This document shows positions 1 through 11,929 of a stretch of 64,000 bases of DNA, one piece after another. Numbering within the stretch: position 1 is the stretch's first letter; the number at the start of each line of letters is the position of its first letter. Below the pieces are notes generated by a model. The model saw nothing but the letters and a program-made list of their open reading frames with translations. It searched no databases and was not told where the DNA came from. A program made the position numbers and the translations under genes. Origin of the DNA: Cymbidium sinense (taxonomy: Eukaryota; Streptophyta; Magnoliopsida; Asparagales; Orchidaceae); the NCBI GenBank assembly GCA_021442155.1, contig CM038218.1, positions 62,866,474-62,930,473 of the forward strand, written 5' to 3'.

Positions 1-1700
1 AATGAGCATTATGAGTTTTCATTGTATCATCTTTTCCTTAGTTCATTTCATTAAAAACCTACTTATGATGGTAATCATATTGAGAATGATTTATGATCTT
101 CAGTGCTATGATTACCTCTTTATGTTTAATTTATTACTACAAGTAACTTCGATTTACGCCTTGAATTCCCAATCTCAATGGTTTCCAATCTCCCTGTTTC
201 ACCAAAAATCTATTTATATACTTAGCATGAACTTGAATAGTTTACTTTGTGCACCTCTTAGATGGTTTTAATTGTGATAAGACACTATAGCATGAGGTAT
301 GGGTCCATCCATAGGAGTTTCACGTGTTTCATCAGTGGCTGCTTCTTTCCTTCAATAGCATTCCTCCAAGAATGATGTTGTACTCAATTATTATCATATG
401 TAGGTTTCTTCCTTTTTTATGGCTTTTGGAATTGTAGTTCTATTTAGTCATTTTCATATGTGGGTTTCCTTATTCGAGTACTAAAATAAAAGGCTTCTTT
501 TTTTTTCAAGTAGTGATGAGAAAAATTAAGACATGTAGGTATTGAAATGAGATTTTAAAATTGAAATTTTACTAATTTTAACAAAAGTAATATTGGAGCA
601 TTGTTCTTGATAGAATTCAAGTGTGTTAAATTTAAACTTATATTATTGAGCTAAATCTTGAAAAAAAAATAGAGGAATTATTTATTTTAAGCCTTAGGTT
701 ACAATATGACCCATAAGGTATGTAAATAACATGAATAATGAAGATCGAAATAAAATGTTATTTTTTATTGATTTTTTAGCACACTAATAAATGTAAATAT
801 ACTTTGAGTGCTTTACAAGTTTTAATAAAACCGTCTGGGAGATCAATCTTCATATATCGATGTGAGGCTTGGATGTTTAAATTGGTAAATTCTACCTCGC
901 ATTATTGATTCAAAATTGTTCAATGATTGGTGTGTCAAATGATTGAGATTTTGTCAAGTTTAATATATAACAATTTTCATAATTGTGGTTTGATTTCATT
1001 TATTGCAAAATTTCTTATTGGTTCTTAAATTTTCAGTGAAATTTCAAATCTTGAGGACTTTAATATTATCATTTGGAGTGAATGAAATGTGTTAACTAAT
1101 TGCACATCAAAAAGATATACATTTTTTTCTAAAATTGACAGCTGAAATCTAGAATTTGTTGTCTATCTTTTTGCATATATTATCTTAAGTTTGCATAAAT
1201 CCTAGATTTTAAGATGTCCTACATCACTAAGTTCAACATGATCTACATGGCTTTGTTCCTTAGACCAACGTACAATATCAAGTAGGCTTAAACTAAATGT
1301 TTGATGTTCTATCCAAAATATTCTAAAGAAAAATTAAATTTGTGATATTATGAATTAATTAAATGCTACAAATGATTTTAAACATGTATAGACCAGTAGA
1401 CTAGCAGCTTTGATCTACTTCCTTATTAATAGTGCCAATTAGCCAGATTATACCTAGAGCAGTTATTACTGCTTTATCCAAACTACTCAAAAAAATTAAC
1501 AGACTGCAGTCTGATAGTAATGACAAAAAGGAAAAATGCAGACATAAACCTGAAGTTAACCTGCTAAAAAATTATTAGCTACTTGTTATGGCTGAATCAT
1601 TTCAAGGTTTAATCATAGATGATGAACATTAAATGATGTATATCAGCATATGCAAATTTCAAAAATAAACTCAGCTTGCAGCAGAAATTAAAACGTTTAC
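1..1700. other. No exon recognised; probably ABCD1 intron
   Basis: AT-rich DNA beyond the third ABCD1 coding exon. I looked on the minus strand for the next conserved block of the family (the stretch that follows YFE in relatives and includes a VDGRI-type motif) and did not see it. Exon 4 and later are therefore more than 1.7 kb away, outside the window, or lost. The 89-residue open frame at the left edge has no recognisable motif. Confidence 0.6.
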
Positions 1701-1925
1701 CTCAAAATAATCAGTATGTATAAGGTCTGTCAATATTTTCCTAAACCGCAAACCTAGTGCTCCAGTCAGATATTTTGAAGTTGAATACAAGGTGGATTGA
1801 AGAAAACATAGGATGAGGTTTTCCATAATTAGCCGCATAAACAATGGCACACGTCTTAGAAAAACAGCCCGAAACAAGAAACCTTGGACTTTAGCAAGTC
1901 TGTTACTCAAGGCAGTTCTCAACAC
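1701..1925 (-). CDS. ABCD1: ABCD1-like peroxisomal ABC transporter, coding exon 3
   Basis: A 225-nt exon (75 codons) begins in phase 0 after the acceptor GTGTAG and ends at TTTGAG before the donor GTAAAC. It encodes the most conserved early part of plant ABCD1, recognised by TALSNRLAKVQGFLFRA, FLRR, STSKYLTGAL and LRFRKIL. This is the start of the first transmembrane domain of the peroxisomal full-size transporter that imports acyl-CoAs and jasmonate precursors for beta-oxidation. Joining it to exon 2 gives a seamless T-A-V-L-R-T-A-L junction, as in relatives. No stop or frameshift is visible, so the gene looks intact as far as it can be followed. The reading frame continues past the splice site only into intron sequence. 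Confidence 0.93.
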
Positions 1926-2152
1926 CTACACGGATAAATCCTGAAATTAAGATTTATCCTATAGCATGCTTCAATAAAAATAAGAATGAAACCATAGATA
2001 TATAACACTTAATGATGCATCTATTATTTCAAACCAGCTAACTCAGATTTTAAGAAACAACATTAGAAAACACACTCAAAAGCATGTAAAAATATATATT
2101 TTGCTCATAGAGGCATCACCTACCAAAAGAATTAGGATTCACTCCAATCATC

Positions 2153-2390
2153 ATGGTAATTAAATACACTCATCCTCACTTTGCATGGCTAGGATCAAAG
2201 CCCACCCAAATTAGAGTGGTTTTGGAAAAAAGGCTAGACTTCATCCCAACCATCCAAAGAGAAATGCATGATTGGGATGAGGTAATCTACTGTCCAATTA
2301 TCATAATATTTGGAATGGATCTCAATCCCTGCCAAAAAATGATTAGGCTCCGAGGTACCAGCTTAGTGAGCTCATTCCATTAGTTACCAT
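2153..2390. mobile_element. hAT-like MITE, 238 bp
   Basis: Terminal inverted repeats ATGGTAATTAA (2153-2163) and TTAGTTACCAT (2380-2390) pair with one mismatch. They are flanked by near-identical 8-bp direct repeats, CAATCATC (2145-2152) and AAATCATC (2391-2398), which agree at 7 of 8 positions. The short length, lack of coding sequence and 8-bp duplication fit a non-autonomous hAT-type element. It sits in ABCD1 intron 2. The 76-residue open frame inside is a by-product. Confidence 0.65.
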
Positions 2391-5300
2391 AAATCATCAC
2401 ACTAGCATTATATGATGCTGAAAATGGAAAATGTATAAGAACATGGGAATTGAATTAGATAGACCAAAAATAAACTACATTGGTCAAATATAAACAATTC
2501 AGTGTAACAGTGAGCAATGTTGGTGCATGGTTCAATGAATTAAAATCGTCAAAAATTGCTCCACCAGTTGCTATAATTTGCAGATTTTTATAAACTACAC
2601 AGATTTCTTAGATTGTGAGATTGTTTGTTAAGGTATATTTTATTTCTAGACCCAAGAATATCATAAGTATGGATCTTGGTTCCAACTTTTCCTAAAAGAT
2701 GTTGATAGCATGGTTTGTTGAGCAATAACCTTCAAAATATGCTGATTTTCAAACCGCTTATCAGGAAAATGCACTAAGAATCCAAAATCTAACTCGTCCA
2801 AACACTTGAATAAAGGTGCAAATTCAGGTTCGCATAGGGCCATAAGACATAAATGATCTTATAGAGAGCCAAAAGAAAACCAACAAGGCATCGTCTACTC
2901 GATGAATGGGTTATAGCACATGTAAGCCATTCAATTGAAGGTTTATTCAGGGTCCCCAGGGAGGTCTGCACTGACTTACATAAAGCAAACAAAATAAAAT
3001 GTGTTAATGGAGTTTAGCCATGTAAAATTTGGTGGGTAAAACAAATTAATTTTGTTTGTAAACCATCAGTTGCATGCCAGAGAATTTAACAGTTAGATGA
3101 GGTAAAATGAAGAAAAGATTTAATTTTGTCAAAAAAGGTCATCCAACATAATTTAGAAAAGTGAAGAATCACAACTCGTTAACTCCAGCCACGGTTCAAT
3201 CCCATTGGCAATTTAAGTAAATGAAAACTCTATGATTAGCATTAACTAACCTTCAATATTATCTATTCCATATTCACCATCATCCATACCATCTTTTCTA
3301 TCATTAGATTTGTAACCCTCCATCTCTCCTATATTATCTTAAGCTTATCATATTCATCTTCCAGCTTTACTACGATAGAGCTAAAAGCTTTTCTCCTACA
3401 TTTGATCAACTTGTTTCTAAGAGTTCATGTTTGTTTTAGCAGCTTTAGATGTTCTTTGCACGTCATCCTATTCAAAGTTATCATCATCAAAAAAACTAAC
3501 CCATACTCAACCTTTGATAACGCTGATCTTTTAAATCAAGGCAAAGCACAAAACCTACTACCTAGTGCCATAAGGCAAGGCACTCTCCTATGCACACTTT
3601 AATAATGGTGCCCAACTAACATGACTACGATGTTATGACCTCATCTTCCCCGCCCTACACACCTCTTCTTTAATAGCACTAATCTATTCTGCTATTAAAA
3701 AAGTGCTTGACAATCCACCAAAAAGAAATCATAATTATTCATTCATCTTAGATCTAGTAAATATTAATCATATATTTAACACTTCATAAATAAAGAGCCT
3801 ACACGTTTAATACTTACTAAATGAGTAGTCAATAAGTTTCACACTCTAAAAATGAAAAACCCACAAATTCTATATATTATGAAAAATAATAGAAACAAAT
3901 GTTCGATTTCAATGATTTTGATTTCTTTTCATCCTAGATTTATAATTTTTCCAATCTCATAAATTCCTACAAATTAATATATATTTATATTGCCATTTAT
4001 AATTTTAAATTTTAATATAAATATAAAACTTTATATCTATCTATATGTGTGTGAATGCACACTTAATTTTGCTATCTTAAGTTATAAATTATAAACATGT
4101 GATTTGCACATAATATTATTAATTCTAAATTAATAAAAATGTATAGAACTCTTAACAAAGAATTGATGTGTCATCTTCTAATATCACTCTAATTATTATT
4201 GCTTGGTGGTTGGCAGTAATATGGGTGTTCCTTTTTATTGTTTAAAATTTCCATTTAATAAAAGTGTTCAACTTCTCATGTGAATATATCATGTCTGATG
4301 TAATCAAAACATTAGCTTTCAAAAATTTATTTTATATTGAATTAATAATCCATTTAAAATCAATTAAAAAGAGTCATTTTATTTAATGAATATATACCAC
4401 CACTACACAATATTCAAACTAAAATAAATTTTAATTATTTCGAAATAAAATATAGATCAAGTGCATTTATGGTGCATGTACTTTTATTCATATAAATAAA
4501 TTCTTATGTAAAATACAGTTAAAAAAATGAACCGGCCACATTGGTTCAACAGAACCGACACAATAGTTTTGTAAAAAAGAAAATGGAGTAGACAACAAGC
4601 CAAATAGAGTTTGATTGATGAGAGTGAGAGAGAGATGGGTGAAATCGAAAGAGAGTTTGATCGGGCTTAGGCAAGCGAAACCAACGAGATAGAAATGGAG
4701 TCGAGCAAACAAGCATGGACATGCGAGAAAAGCTGCGAACAAACGATAAAGGAAAAAGAGGAGGAGGATTGATGAGGGGTTTGATTGAGTACATTTTGAA
4801 AAGGAAGGAGACAAAGATATAGACGAAGATTGAGAGAGATGCTTAATAGAACGAATCACAACAGGGAAGGTAGTTATCTTTCCTCAAGCTTAGAGGTAAG
4901 TTTCTACCTAGATTTTTGTATGCATAACTCTCAAACCCTAAACCAAGCTTTAATTGCAATAAATGTTTTGGGGCCATGGTGGAGGAAGGAAATAATTGAG
5001 GTGTGTATTTAATCAAAAAAATTTATAATCAATTTTAAGCTAATAGAATTCAAAATTTGAGTCATATCTTTATGTTAGGAAATTAAGTTAGAACTATCAG
5101 AATTGTAAATAATAATGTAATGATGATTGATTATTGAAAATCAACTATATTATAGATTGGTTAATTAAATAAAGTGTTATATTAATAGAATAAATGAAAA
5201 TAAGAAATAAAAAATATATATTTGTAAGGATAGCTTTAAGTATTATATTAGAGATCTTAAATATTGATTCACCTACAAGTAAAAAATTAATTTATATGAT

Positions 5301-5647
5301 AAAGAAAAAATATTATTAGATAATAAGGTAAAATTTTAGGGAAGGGAAATAATTTTGTTAAATTGAAATAATATATGACAAATCTCAAAGAAGACTGTTT
5401 ATGATTATAGGTACTAATAGAAAAAAGTTCAAAAGTTAACAGAATAAAGTAATTCCTTCAAGTCAAGGGTAGTGATTACATTTCTAATTTATGGGAATTT
5501 ACAGTTCTTATCTTCAACATGATAAAATGTTTGTCAAGTTCCTTTAATTTGTAATATTATTGCATAAATATCTTAATGTAATGTTCTTGTTAGAAAAATA
5601 TAAAAAGAAAATACATGAGTACATTAAATATAAGAGTACAACCTCTT

Positions 5648-6481
5648 CTGCGTGTATAGCCCTTATCTTTTTGCTTTAGTTATGGATGTTCTTACTAGGC
5701 ATTTACAGGAAGATGTACCATAGTGTATGCTTTTTGCTGATGACATTCTTGAATTATGGAGGCCAACCTTAGAGTCTAAAGGTTTTCGTTTAAGTAGATC
5801 TAAAACTGAATATATGAAGTGTAATTTTAGTTGTAGAAGTTCTAGTGATAGTGTTGTGACATTAGGTGCACAAGTCATTAAAAAAAGTGAGCAATTCAGA
5901 TATCTAAACTCTATTATTCAAAATGATGGTGAAATAGATGGAGATGTTATTAGTATAATTCAAGTTGGACAGTTGAAGTGGAGGAATGCATCTAGCCTGT
6001 TGTGTGATAGAAAAGTACCACTTAAACTAAAAGGAAAGTTTTATAAGATGGTGGTAAGACCTGCAATGATTTATGGTGCAAAATGTTAGCTAATAAAAGA
6101 GAAGCATAAGACTAAGTGTTGCGGAGATGAGGATGCTCAGGTGGATGAGTGGCTTTACTCTTAGAGATAAAAAATCTGAAATGAGTATGTTGGGAAAAGT
6201 TGGAGTGCGAGATAAGGTTAGAGAGTCAGTAGATGGTTTTAGCCACATAAAGCGTCACCGTCGATGACTTCGGTTAGGAGAGTAGATCATTAGATTTGCC
6301 TTATGTTAAGAAAAGTAGAGGTAGACCTAAAAAGACTTGGTTAAGATGTATAAAAACTGACCTTAGTATACTTGAATTAAATGAGAATTTGACACATAAT
6401 AGGATACAATGGAAAAGAAAGATTCATGTAGCCGACCCACACAACGAGATAAAGGCTTGTTGTTGTTGTTGTTGTTGTTGT
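5648..6481 (+). mobile_element. 5'-truncated RTE-clade LINE with (TTG)n tail
   Basis: The plus strand encodes the C-terminal part of an RTE-type LINE reverse transcriptase. Visible motifs are LFADDI (catalytic aspartates), [48 protein letters not shown] and, at the very end, IHVADP. It ends in TTG repeats, typical of plant RTE elements. Exact 8-bp duplications AACCTCTT lie at 5640-5647 and 6482-6489. About a dozen codons expected between LFADDI and LELWR are missing, and stops and frameshifts occur after 6089, so it is dead. It lies antisense inside ABCD1 intron 2. Confidence 0.9.
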
Positions 6482-7340
6482 AACCTCTTATGGTACTGAC
6501 CGGGATGCTAAATTACCCTATCCTTAAAAATGAAAAAAAAAAGTTTGAAAAAGAAATTGGAAAAGAATGTAACTTCAATAGTGCTACCTTAAAACGGTGC
6601 TCATGTGATTTAAGAATTTACCAAAATGCTATTTAATTTAAATAGCACATACAACATATTTAGTATTAAATGATAATCATTCTTTTCTATTTCTATTACA
6701 AATTTACATGAATTAAAAATCCTTATCAAAGAGATGTTGTTACCTATTGTTAAAGACCAATAAGTATTGATTACCAAAGGTAGAATTATAATTATTCATA
6801 GCGTTATTGTACAACTCAACCATTAGTTAACATTCATTTTCAGTTGAGGCATCATTAAACAAGGTAAGTAACCAAAGAGAATTTGTGTATGGAAAAAGAG
6901 GAGCGAATGAGAATAGGTATCAAGGAATCATGTGTATTTTTAATTAGCTTTTTATTTGAATTGCTTTTGCTACAAATGATTTGTGTTTAGTTTGGACAAG
7001 AATGAAACCTTTATTGTTTTGCAGCACTTTAAAGTTTTGGGAGTTAGATTATGTTAATGTGAAATGATAAGAATTTACCATCTAATCTTTTCTTTCTGCC
7101 TTAGTATTCTAAGTTTTTAAGGCAGATCGTGACGGCTTAGATATTGAAAAAATCCTCATGATTGTCAAGAAAGAATCGACTAAATTTTTGTTTTCTAACA
7201 TGAAAACACAGAAGTTAACATTACAGCAAGCAAGCACCTAAAAGGGCTTCAGCATCAACAGGAAACTTACTAAAAACCAGAATAAATTTCTTGCAAGAGC
7301 TCCAGTGATCCGTATCGTGAACGCAGCACAAAATTATTCT

Positions 7341-7654
7341 TCAAGTAGACAATGCATGTATCCTAGTCTTCAACACATCATATCATTCTTACTAGTTTTT
7401 TTTCAAAATTTTATTTTCTTACAGAAAAATTTGTAAAGAATTGAACAAGACTTAAAATAAAAACACATGCAGATAATAAGCGCAATGGATTTATTTTTCA
7501 AGTAGACAATGCATGTATCCTAGTCTTCAACACATCATATCATTCATACTAGTTTTTTTTCAAAATTTTATTTTCTTACAAAAAAATTTGTAAAGAATTG
7601 AACAAGACTTAAAATAAAAACACATGCAGACAATAAGCGCAATGGATTTATCTT
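7341..7654. repeat. 157-bp tandem duplication
   Basis: The block starting TCAAGTAGACAATGCATG at 7341 is repeated at 7498 with an offset of 157 bp. The copies differ at only a few positions (for example TTCTTAC/TTCATAC, ACAGAA/ACAAAA, AGATAA/AGACAA), which points to a fairly recent event. It lies within ABCD1 intron 2 about 240 bp from exon 2 and carries no coding sequence. Confidence 0.95.
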
Positions 7655-7893
7655 GAACAATAAACTTAACAGGGCCAAATGTAAATATATACCGAATAGA
7701 AAAAAAATGCACATATAAATAAATCCAATTCCACAAAGAGAAATATACAAATCTCGAGCATGAACATTATAGAATCAAAAACAACACCATGATTGCAAAG
7801 AAACTATAAATCTTTGAAAAAATAGCAGCCTATGGTAAGAATCCTTAAAACCATAGAAATTATAAGGTATTGACAGAAAAAGATGCAGCTTAC

Positions 7894-8158
7894 TGCAGTG
7901 ATCACCAACCCCACAAGACTCCGTAAACCTGTAGGGCCAATTTTTGATAGCAAAACTGCAGTTAAAACATGTAGAGATCTCAGGCCACTCCTTTTCCTTC
8001 TCGAAATTTTAGCTGCCTCATCAACTGCGCCATTCTGGCTCAAGTACCCAGTAACATTGATAGAATTATCGGACCTATTTCTTTTGCTGATTCGTGACTG
8101 GATATATACAACAGTTCCACCAGTCACCATGACACCTGCGACTAGAGCAAGAGTCCTC
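7894..8158 (-). CDS. ABCD1: ABCD1-like peroxisomal ABC transporter, coding exon 2
   Basis: A 265-nt exon follows the acceptor CTGTAG and ends before GTAAGC. It completes the arginine codon split by intron 1, giving SRRRTLALV. It encodes the N-terminal cytosolic part of the transporter: a hydrophobic stretch around LALVAGVMVTGGTVVY, a variable basic linker (RISKRNRS, RRKRSGL), and the conserved LRSLHVLTAVLLSKIGPTG just before the first membrane domain. Exons 1 and 2 total 327 nt (109 codons), so the next junction is in phase 0, matching exon 3. The protein is the full-size ABCD transporter of the peroxisome membrane; the nucleotide-binding domains are not in this window. The 101-residue plus-strand frame at 7883-8188 is its antisense shadow. 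Confidence 0.93.
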
Positions 8159-9771
8159 CTACAGGTAAGGCACCACCAGCACAAGTAATTATTAGTGTTA
8201 AAGCAATTTAACCATTTTAAAAACAAAAGAACACGATTAAGAAAAAATTGTCAGTATAATTTCAATGGTAGCAATTAACAAATTTTAGGTGACAGTAAGC
8301 ACTGAAGAAAAATGCATCAAAATTCAAAGAGGTTCCGTCTGTACAAAATTCCAAAGAAACTGCACAAACAAGAATGACAGGAGTTGCTATGGATAAGCGT
8401 TTGAATGTTAGCTCAATAAATGTAGTTGAAAACTGGTGGGAGTAGCACGACAACAATAACTTCATCACAAATCAACAAATTAAAAAATGAAGTGGGTTGC
8501 AACTTTAGAGCTAAATAAATAATGAAGAGCTTGAAAAAAATGACTATCTAAAGGCAGGAAAAATTAGTAACAATCAACGCATTCACATAAATCACAAAAC
8601 ATAATGATCAATGCAAGCTATTCAAAGTTTCTAATCATGCCCAATTGGTATAGCATTAACCGGTCAAATTTTTTATTTATTCCATAAGAGGATTGGTTTT
8701 GTTCTCGCATAAAATGAACAATATTAAAATGTTTGAAAATTCCTTGTCCACTTCTCACAATGTTATTTCCAGTTTTTCCCGATCATGCAATTTATTCATT
8801 TTGATAGATATATATCAACAAAAAAGGCAATCATCACAGGAACAAAATGCTCAGTAGTTTTTTTTATTTTTAAACAACACCACAGCCAGCCAAGTGATTC
8901 ATTCTTGGATGTGGAAAATCTATGGTCAACGGAGGCATCTGAGTAGAGAAAACAGAAACTTTGAAAATGCTCAAAAATTCAAACTTGTAGTCTTCTACAA
9001 GCAAAAATTTAGAATCAAAGAATTGGAACATAAATCAGTTAGTTGAGGAGTTCACCAAAAGAAATGCATCATACAATCACAAGTAAACGTTCTTAATAAT
9101 TAGAAAAAAAAAAGAATGTAGATAAACATTCAGATCGAATGATTTTAACATGAGATAATGTGAAATGATGCATAACTGCACAATCGTGCCTCAAAAAAAT
9201 AAATTAAAAAACACCATTCAGTATAACAAAAGCAGAAACTAAGTAAAACAAGAGATTGTAAGAGACTTTTATGCTATTGGACACTTACTATGCAAATAAA
9301 GTTTATTATATCAATAGAATAAAAAAGCATTAAAAAAAAGGCTGACTACACATTAAAAGACTAACAGGCCTATACACAATTATTGAGCTTTAGAAAAACA
9401 GTTTACTTCGATGAACCAAAGCCTCAAATGACAAGCTAAGAGATTACTAGTTAGGCCCAAATGTGGATGGCTTCTTTGGAGGTAGCAGGCACCACATTTT
9501 TCATAACCAACTTGAATTTTACTAATTTTTCTTTCAAAAAACCAATTTTCCATATTTTTAATGTCATTGCATTGACCTAGCCATCATCCACTAGTTTTCT
9601 ACAAGCAAATAAACATAAGTCTTGTGCAATCATTGTGTGCTAAATAAAAAGAACCTTAAGGCCATAAGAAGAACTCAGCAGTTAATGTTAATAAAACAAT
9701 CTAATAAAAAAACTAAGCAAAAAATACACCAAGATAGACAAGACACAAACCAGAAAATTTTATTTGCATAC
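8159..9771 (-). other. ABCD1 coding intron 1
   Basis: A 1.6-kb intron between donor GTATGC (at 9771) and acceptor CTGTAG (at 8159). The sequence is AT-rich and I see no conserved exon or mobile element in it. Confidence 0.85.
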
Positions 9772-9833
9772 CTCCTGGAAGTAAGAATATTTCGACCATG
9801 TTCAGTTAGCTGCAATAACTGCCCAGAGAGCAT
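9772..9833 (-). CDS. ABCD1: ABCD1-like peroxisomal ABC transporter, coding exon 1 (start)
   Basis: The exon encodes 20 codons plus two bases: MLSGQLLQLTEHGR, then NILTSR, then the first two bases of the next arginine codon. The same length and the LLQLTEHGR core are found at the N-terminus of plant ABCD1 proteins. A TAA lies in frame two codons upstream of the ATG, which fixes the start if transcription runs straight through. A good acceptor (TTTCTTCAG, ending at 9850) lies 16 nt upstream of the ATG, so this is probably the second exon, after a 5' UTR intron. The exon is too short to be found by length-based ORF search; it rests on homology and splice-phase agreement. Confidence 0.88.
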
Positions 9834-9849
9834 CTTTTAAAATAATTCT

Positions 9850-11086
9850 CTGAAGAAAGTATGCAATCAATAATGCATAGGCCTGTACTGCCTAACTACC
9901 AAAATGATTGGAAGCAACAGCAGCATGACGAACCAAAATTCTGGGCCTGTAAAAGCACCGAATAGTAGAGAACAGAGCAGAAAGAAACCAGTGAAATTCT
10001 TTTCACATGCCCTCACCTGAAAAGCCATAGGATAAATACAAATGTTTGAGCCAAAATTAGAAAATTAACCAAAATTAATCTGACAAAAAGGCAGTTGTAA
10101 ACATGAAAAGGTAGAAACATCTTGAGGTAGAGATCATCCAAAAATAATACTGATAATAATATTCCCCTTAAAAAATAGGAAATTCACTACCAAAATGGGG
10201 TGCAATTCATGTAAACCACAAAGCATCATATAGATGTGCGGCAAGGAGATTTGAAATGGTAGTATATGACAAGCATGAATCAAACAGATTCAGCAGCACA
10301 AATGAGATAAAGCCTATAAGACAGGTTATAAGCTAAATTGTAAACAAAAATAGTGGCTTCCAATGTTGTGATCATTCAGGTCATACGCAAAAATATTAAA
10401 GCTGAAAAAGGCATTCCTTCCACAGGTAAAGGTTTTTGGACTACACAGATCAGGCTATAAGAAACTTAGCTATAAAACAAAACCAAAGAAGTACAAAGCA
10501 AAATCATTTCATAAATTTGATGGCATTGATAAGGCAAAGGTGTTCATTCAGCTAAAACATGTTATAAACTCATACTTCATCAACAAGATCATAATTTGTG
10601 ATTCAAAGATTCATAAGCTTTAAAACTTTGAGTTTAGATACTGCAACATTAGTTAAACTTTCATAAGCAAATTAAAGCCTACACCTACAAATATGAAATA
10701 AAATATAGAGGGATCTCCAAACATCACATGATCTCAAAAGGCGTTTGGAACAACTCAACTTTCAATCACACTGCAGATTATGCTTAAATATTGTGAAAGA
10801 AAATGAGCAAGTGGTTTATTACTGCAGAGGGCTAAAGAGATTGCTTGGATACATAGAATCAGTTCTTGCGTTCAATTAATAATATGACCAGAAAACCAAA
10901 TTCACTCCGACAACATGGAATTCACCACATAATATAAAAAAAAGTAGTAGCCCTAATCTGGAAACAATGAAAACGTGCACTAATTTCAAGTTTCCTGTAT
11001 TAAAATCAAGTTGTTCCCAACCGTGATGCGTGCCGTTCAACCAACCTCGACCTCCTCAAACCACACTTTAACCGAGAAAGCCAAAC

Positions 11087-11134
<48 letters not shown>

Positions 11135-11255
11135 CATTCACTCTCTAGTCCAACAACAGCTCAAAGTACTCCGTCCCCCAGCCAAAGAAACATATTCATC
11201 CCCCTTGCGGCTAACACAGACCCGCCGCCCTAGAAACCAATTCAATCCCACTTAC
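9850..11255 (-). other. Probable 5' UTR intron of ABCD1
   Basis: The acceptor TTTCTTCAG lies just upstream of the ABCD1 start codon. A consensus donor GTAAGT on the minus strand (GT at 11255-11254, in context CTCTGGG/GTAAGT) lies in the GC-richer region upstream. Together they would remove about 1.4 kb that has no coding potential. This is an inference from splice-site quality; no transcript evidence is available. Confidence 0.45.
11097..11132. repeat. (GA)n microsatellite
   Basis: An uninterrupted GA run (CT on the gene strand) upstream of ABCD1. CT-rich tracts of this kind are common in plant 5' UTRs and core promoters. Here it falls just inside the proposed UTR intron. Confidence 0.95.
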
Positions 11256-11870
11256 CCCAGAGAATGCAAGAAAACCCGAAGATCCCTTTCCTCTTCCACA
11301 AATACATAGAAATCAATAAAACAGAATCGAATGATCTAATATAGGAAATCGAGTACGATCCTAAAGTCCGACACGAGAAGCTGTTGAACCTCGAACGCAC
11401 CGATTGAGCGGAAAAGAAATAAACTAAAATTCTTACAAAAATAGGAAGGAGATCAACTCTGTATCTTTTGAGGCCGGTGAGCTACCGAAGGGGGCGAGTC
11501 TGGTAGAGAGTCCAGCTTCGCCCCGTTGAGAAAAATGGCAAATACTCTGGTGCAGTAAAAACGGACTGCAAAACTCCTGACTCGAAATAAAATTAAAGTA
11601 CAATAGCGGTGAGGTGCTCCTCTGGTTTTCTATCAGATATGTCGTTCGGCTTACGTAAAATGGTTTGCTAGAATAGGAAAACAGATAAAGACCGGCTGTC
11701 CGTACGGCTTCATGCGACCTGTAGGGTGAAAATGAATCAGGAGTTGGTGGGCCGGGAGCCGGGTATTTTCCGGATCGAGTTTGAATCTTCTTCGAGTCCT
11801 TCTAGGTGGTGAAAGTAAGTGGGGCGGCGTGTGGATGAATATAGGCCCATGGGATTAGTCATGATAATGC
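11256..11870 (-). promoter_or_regulatory. Putative promoter and first non-coding exon of ABCD1
   Basis: This block is clearly richer in G+C and CpG than its surroundings (for example around 11460-11530 and 11640-11830). It lies directly upstream of the ABCD1 start exon and ends where AT-rich repeat-like sequence begins. No open frame in it looks real. I infer that transcription of ABCD1 starts here. No convincing single TATA box was picked out. Confidence 0.4.
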
Positions 11871-11929
11871 CAAGATGAGTGGGGTGTTGGGTGGATACCC
11901 ATTGCAAAAAAAAAAATCAGATTAGCTAA

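Larger units (their letters stand above)
1926..7893 (-). other. ABCD1 coding intron 2, about 6 kb, with nested repeats
   Basis: Bounded by GTAAGC (donor, at 7893) and GTGTAG (acceptor, at 1926). It is unusually long for a plant intron. Its cargo is an hAT-like MITE (2153-2390), a truncated RTE LINE in antisense orientation (5648-6481) and a 157-bp tandem duplication (7341-7654). Small open frames on both strands (for example minus 2661-2992 and minus 4488-4859) show no family motif. I regard them as chance frames, though 2661-2992 could be a decayed insertion. Confidence 0.85.

Noticed and set aside
2661..2992. Possible gene fragment on the minus strand
   Set aside because: Two overlapping short frames in the ABCD1 intron with no recognisable motif or splice support.
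7883..8188. 101-residue plus-strand open frame
   Set aside because: Exact antisense shadow of ABCD1 exon 2, whose homology and splice phase settle the coding strand.
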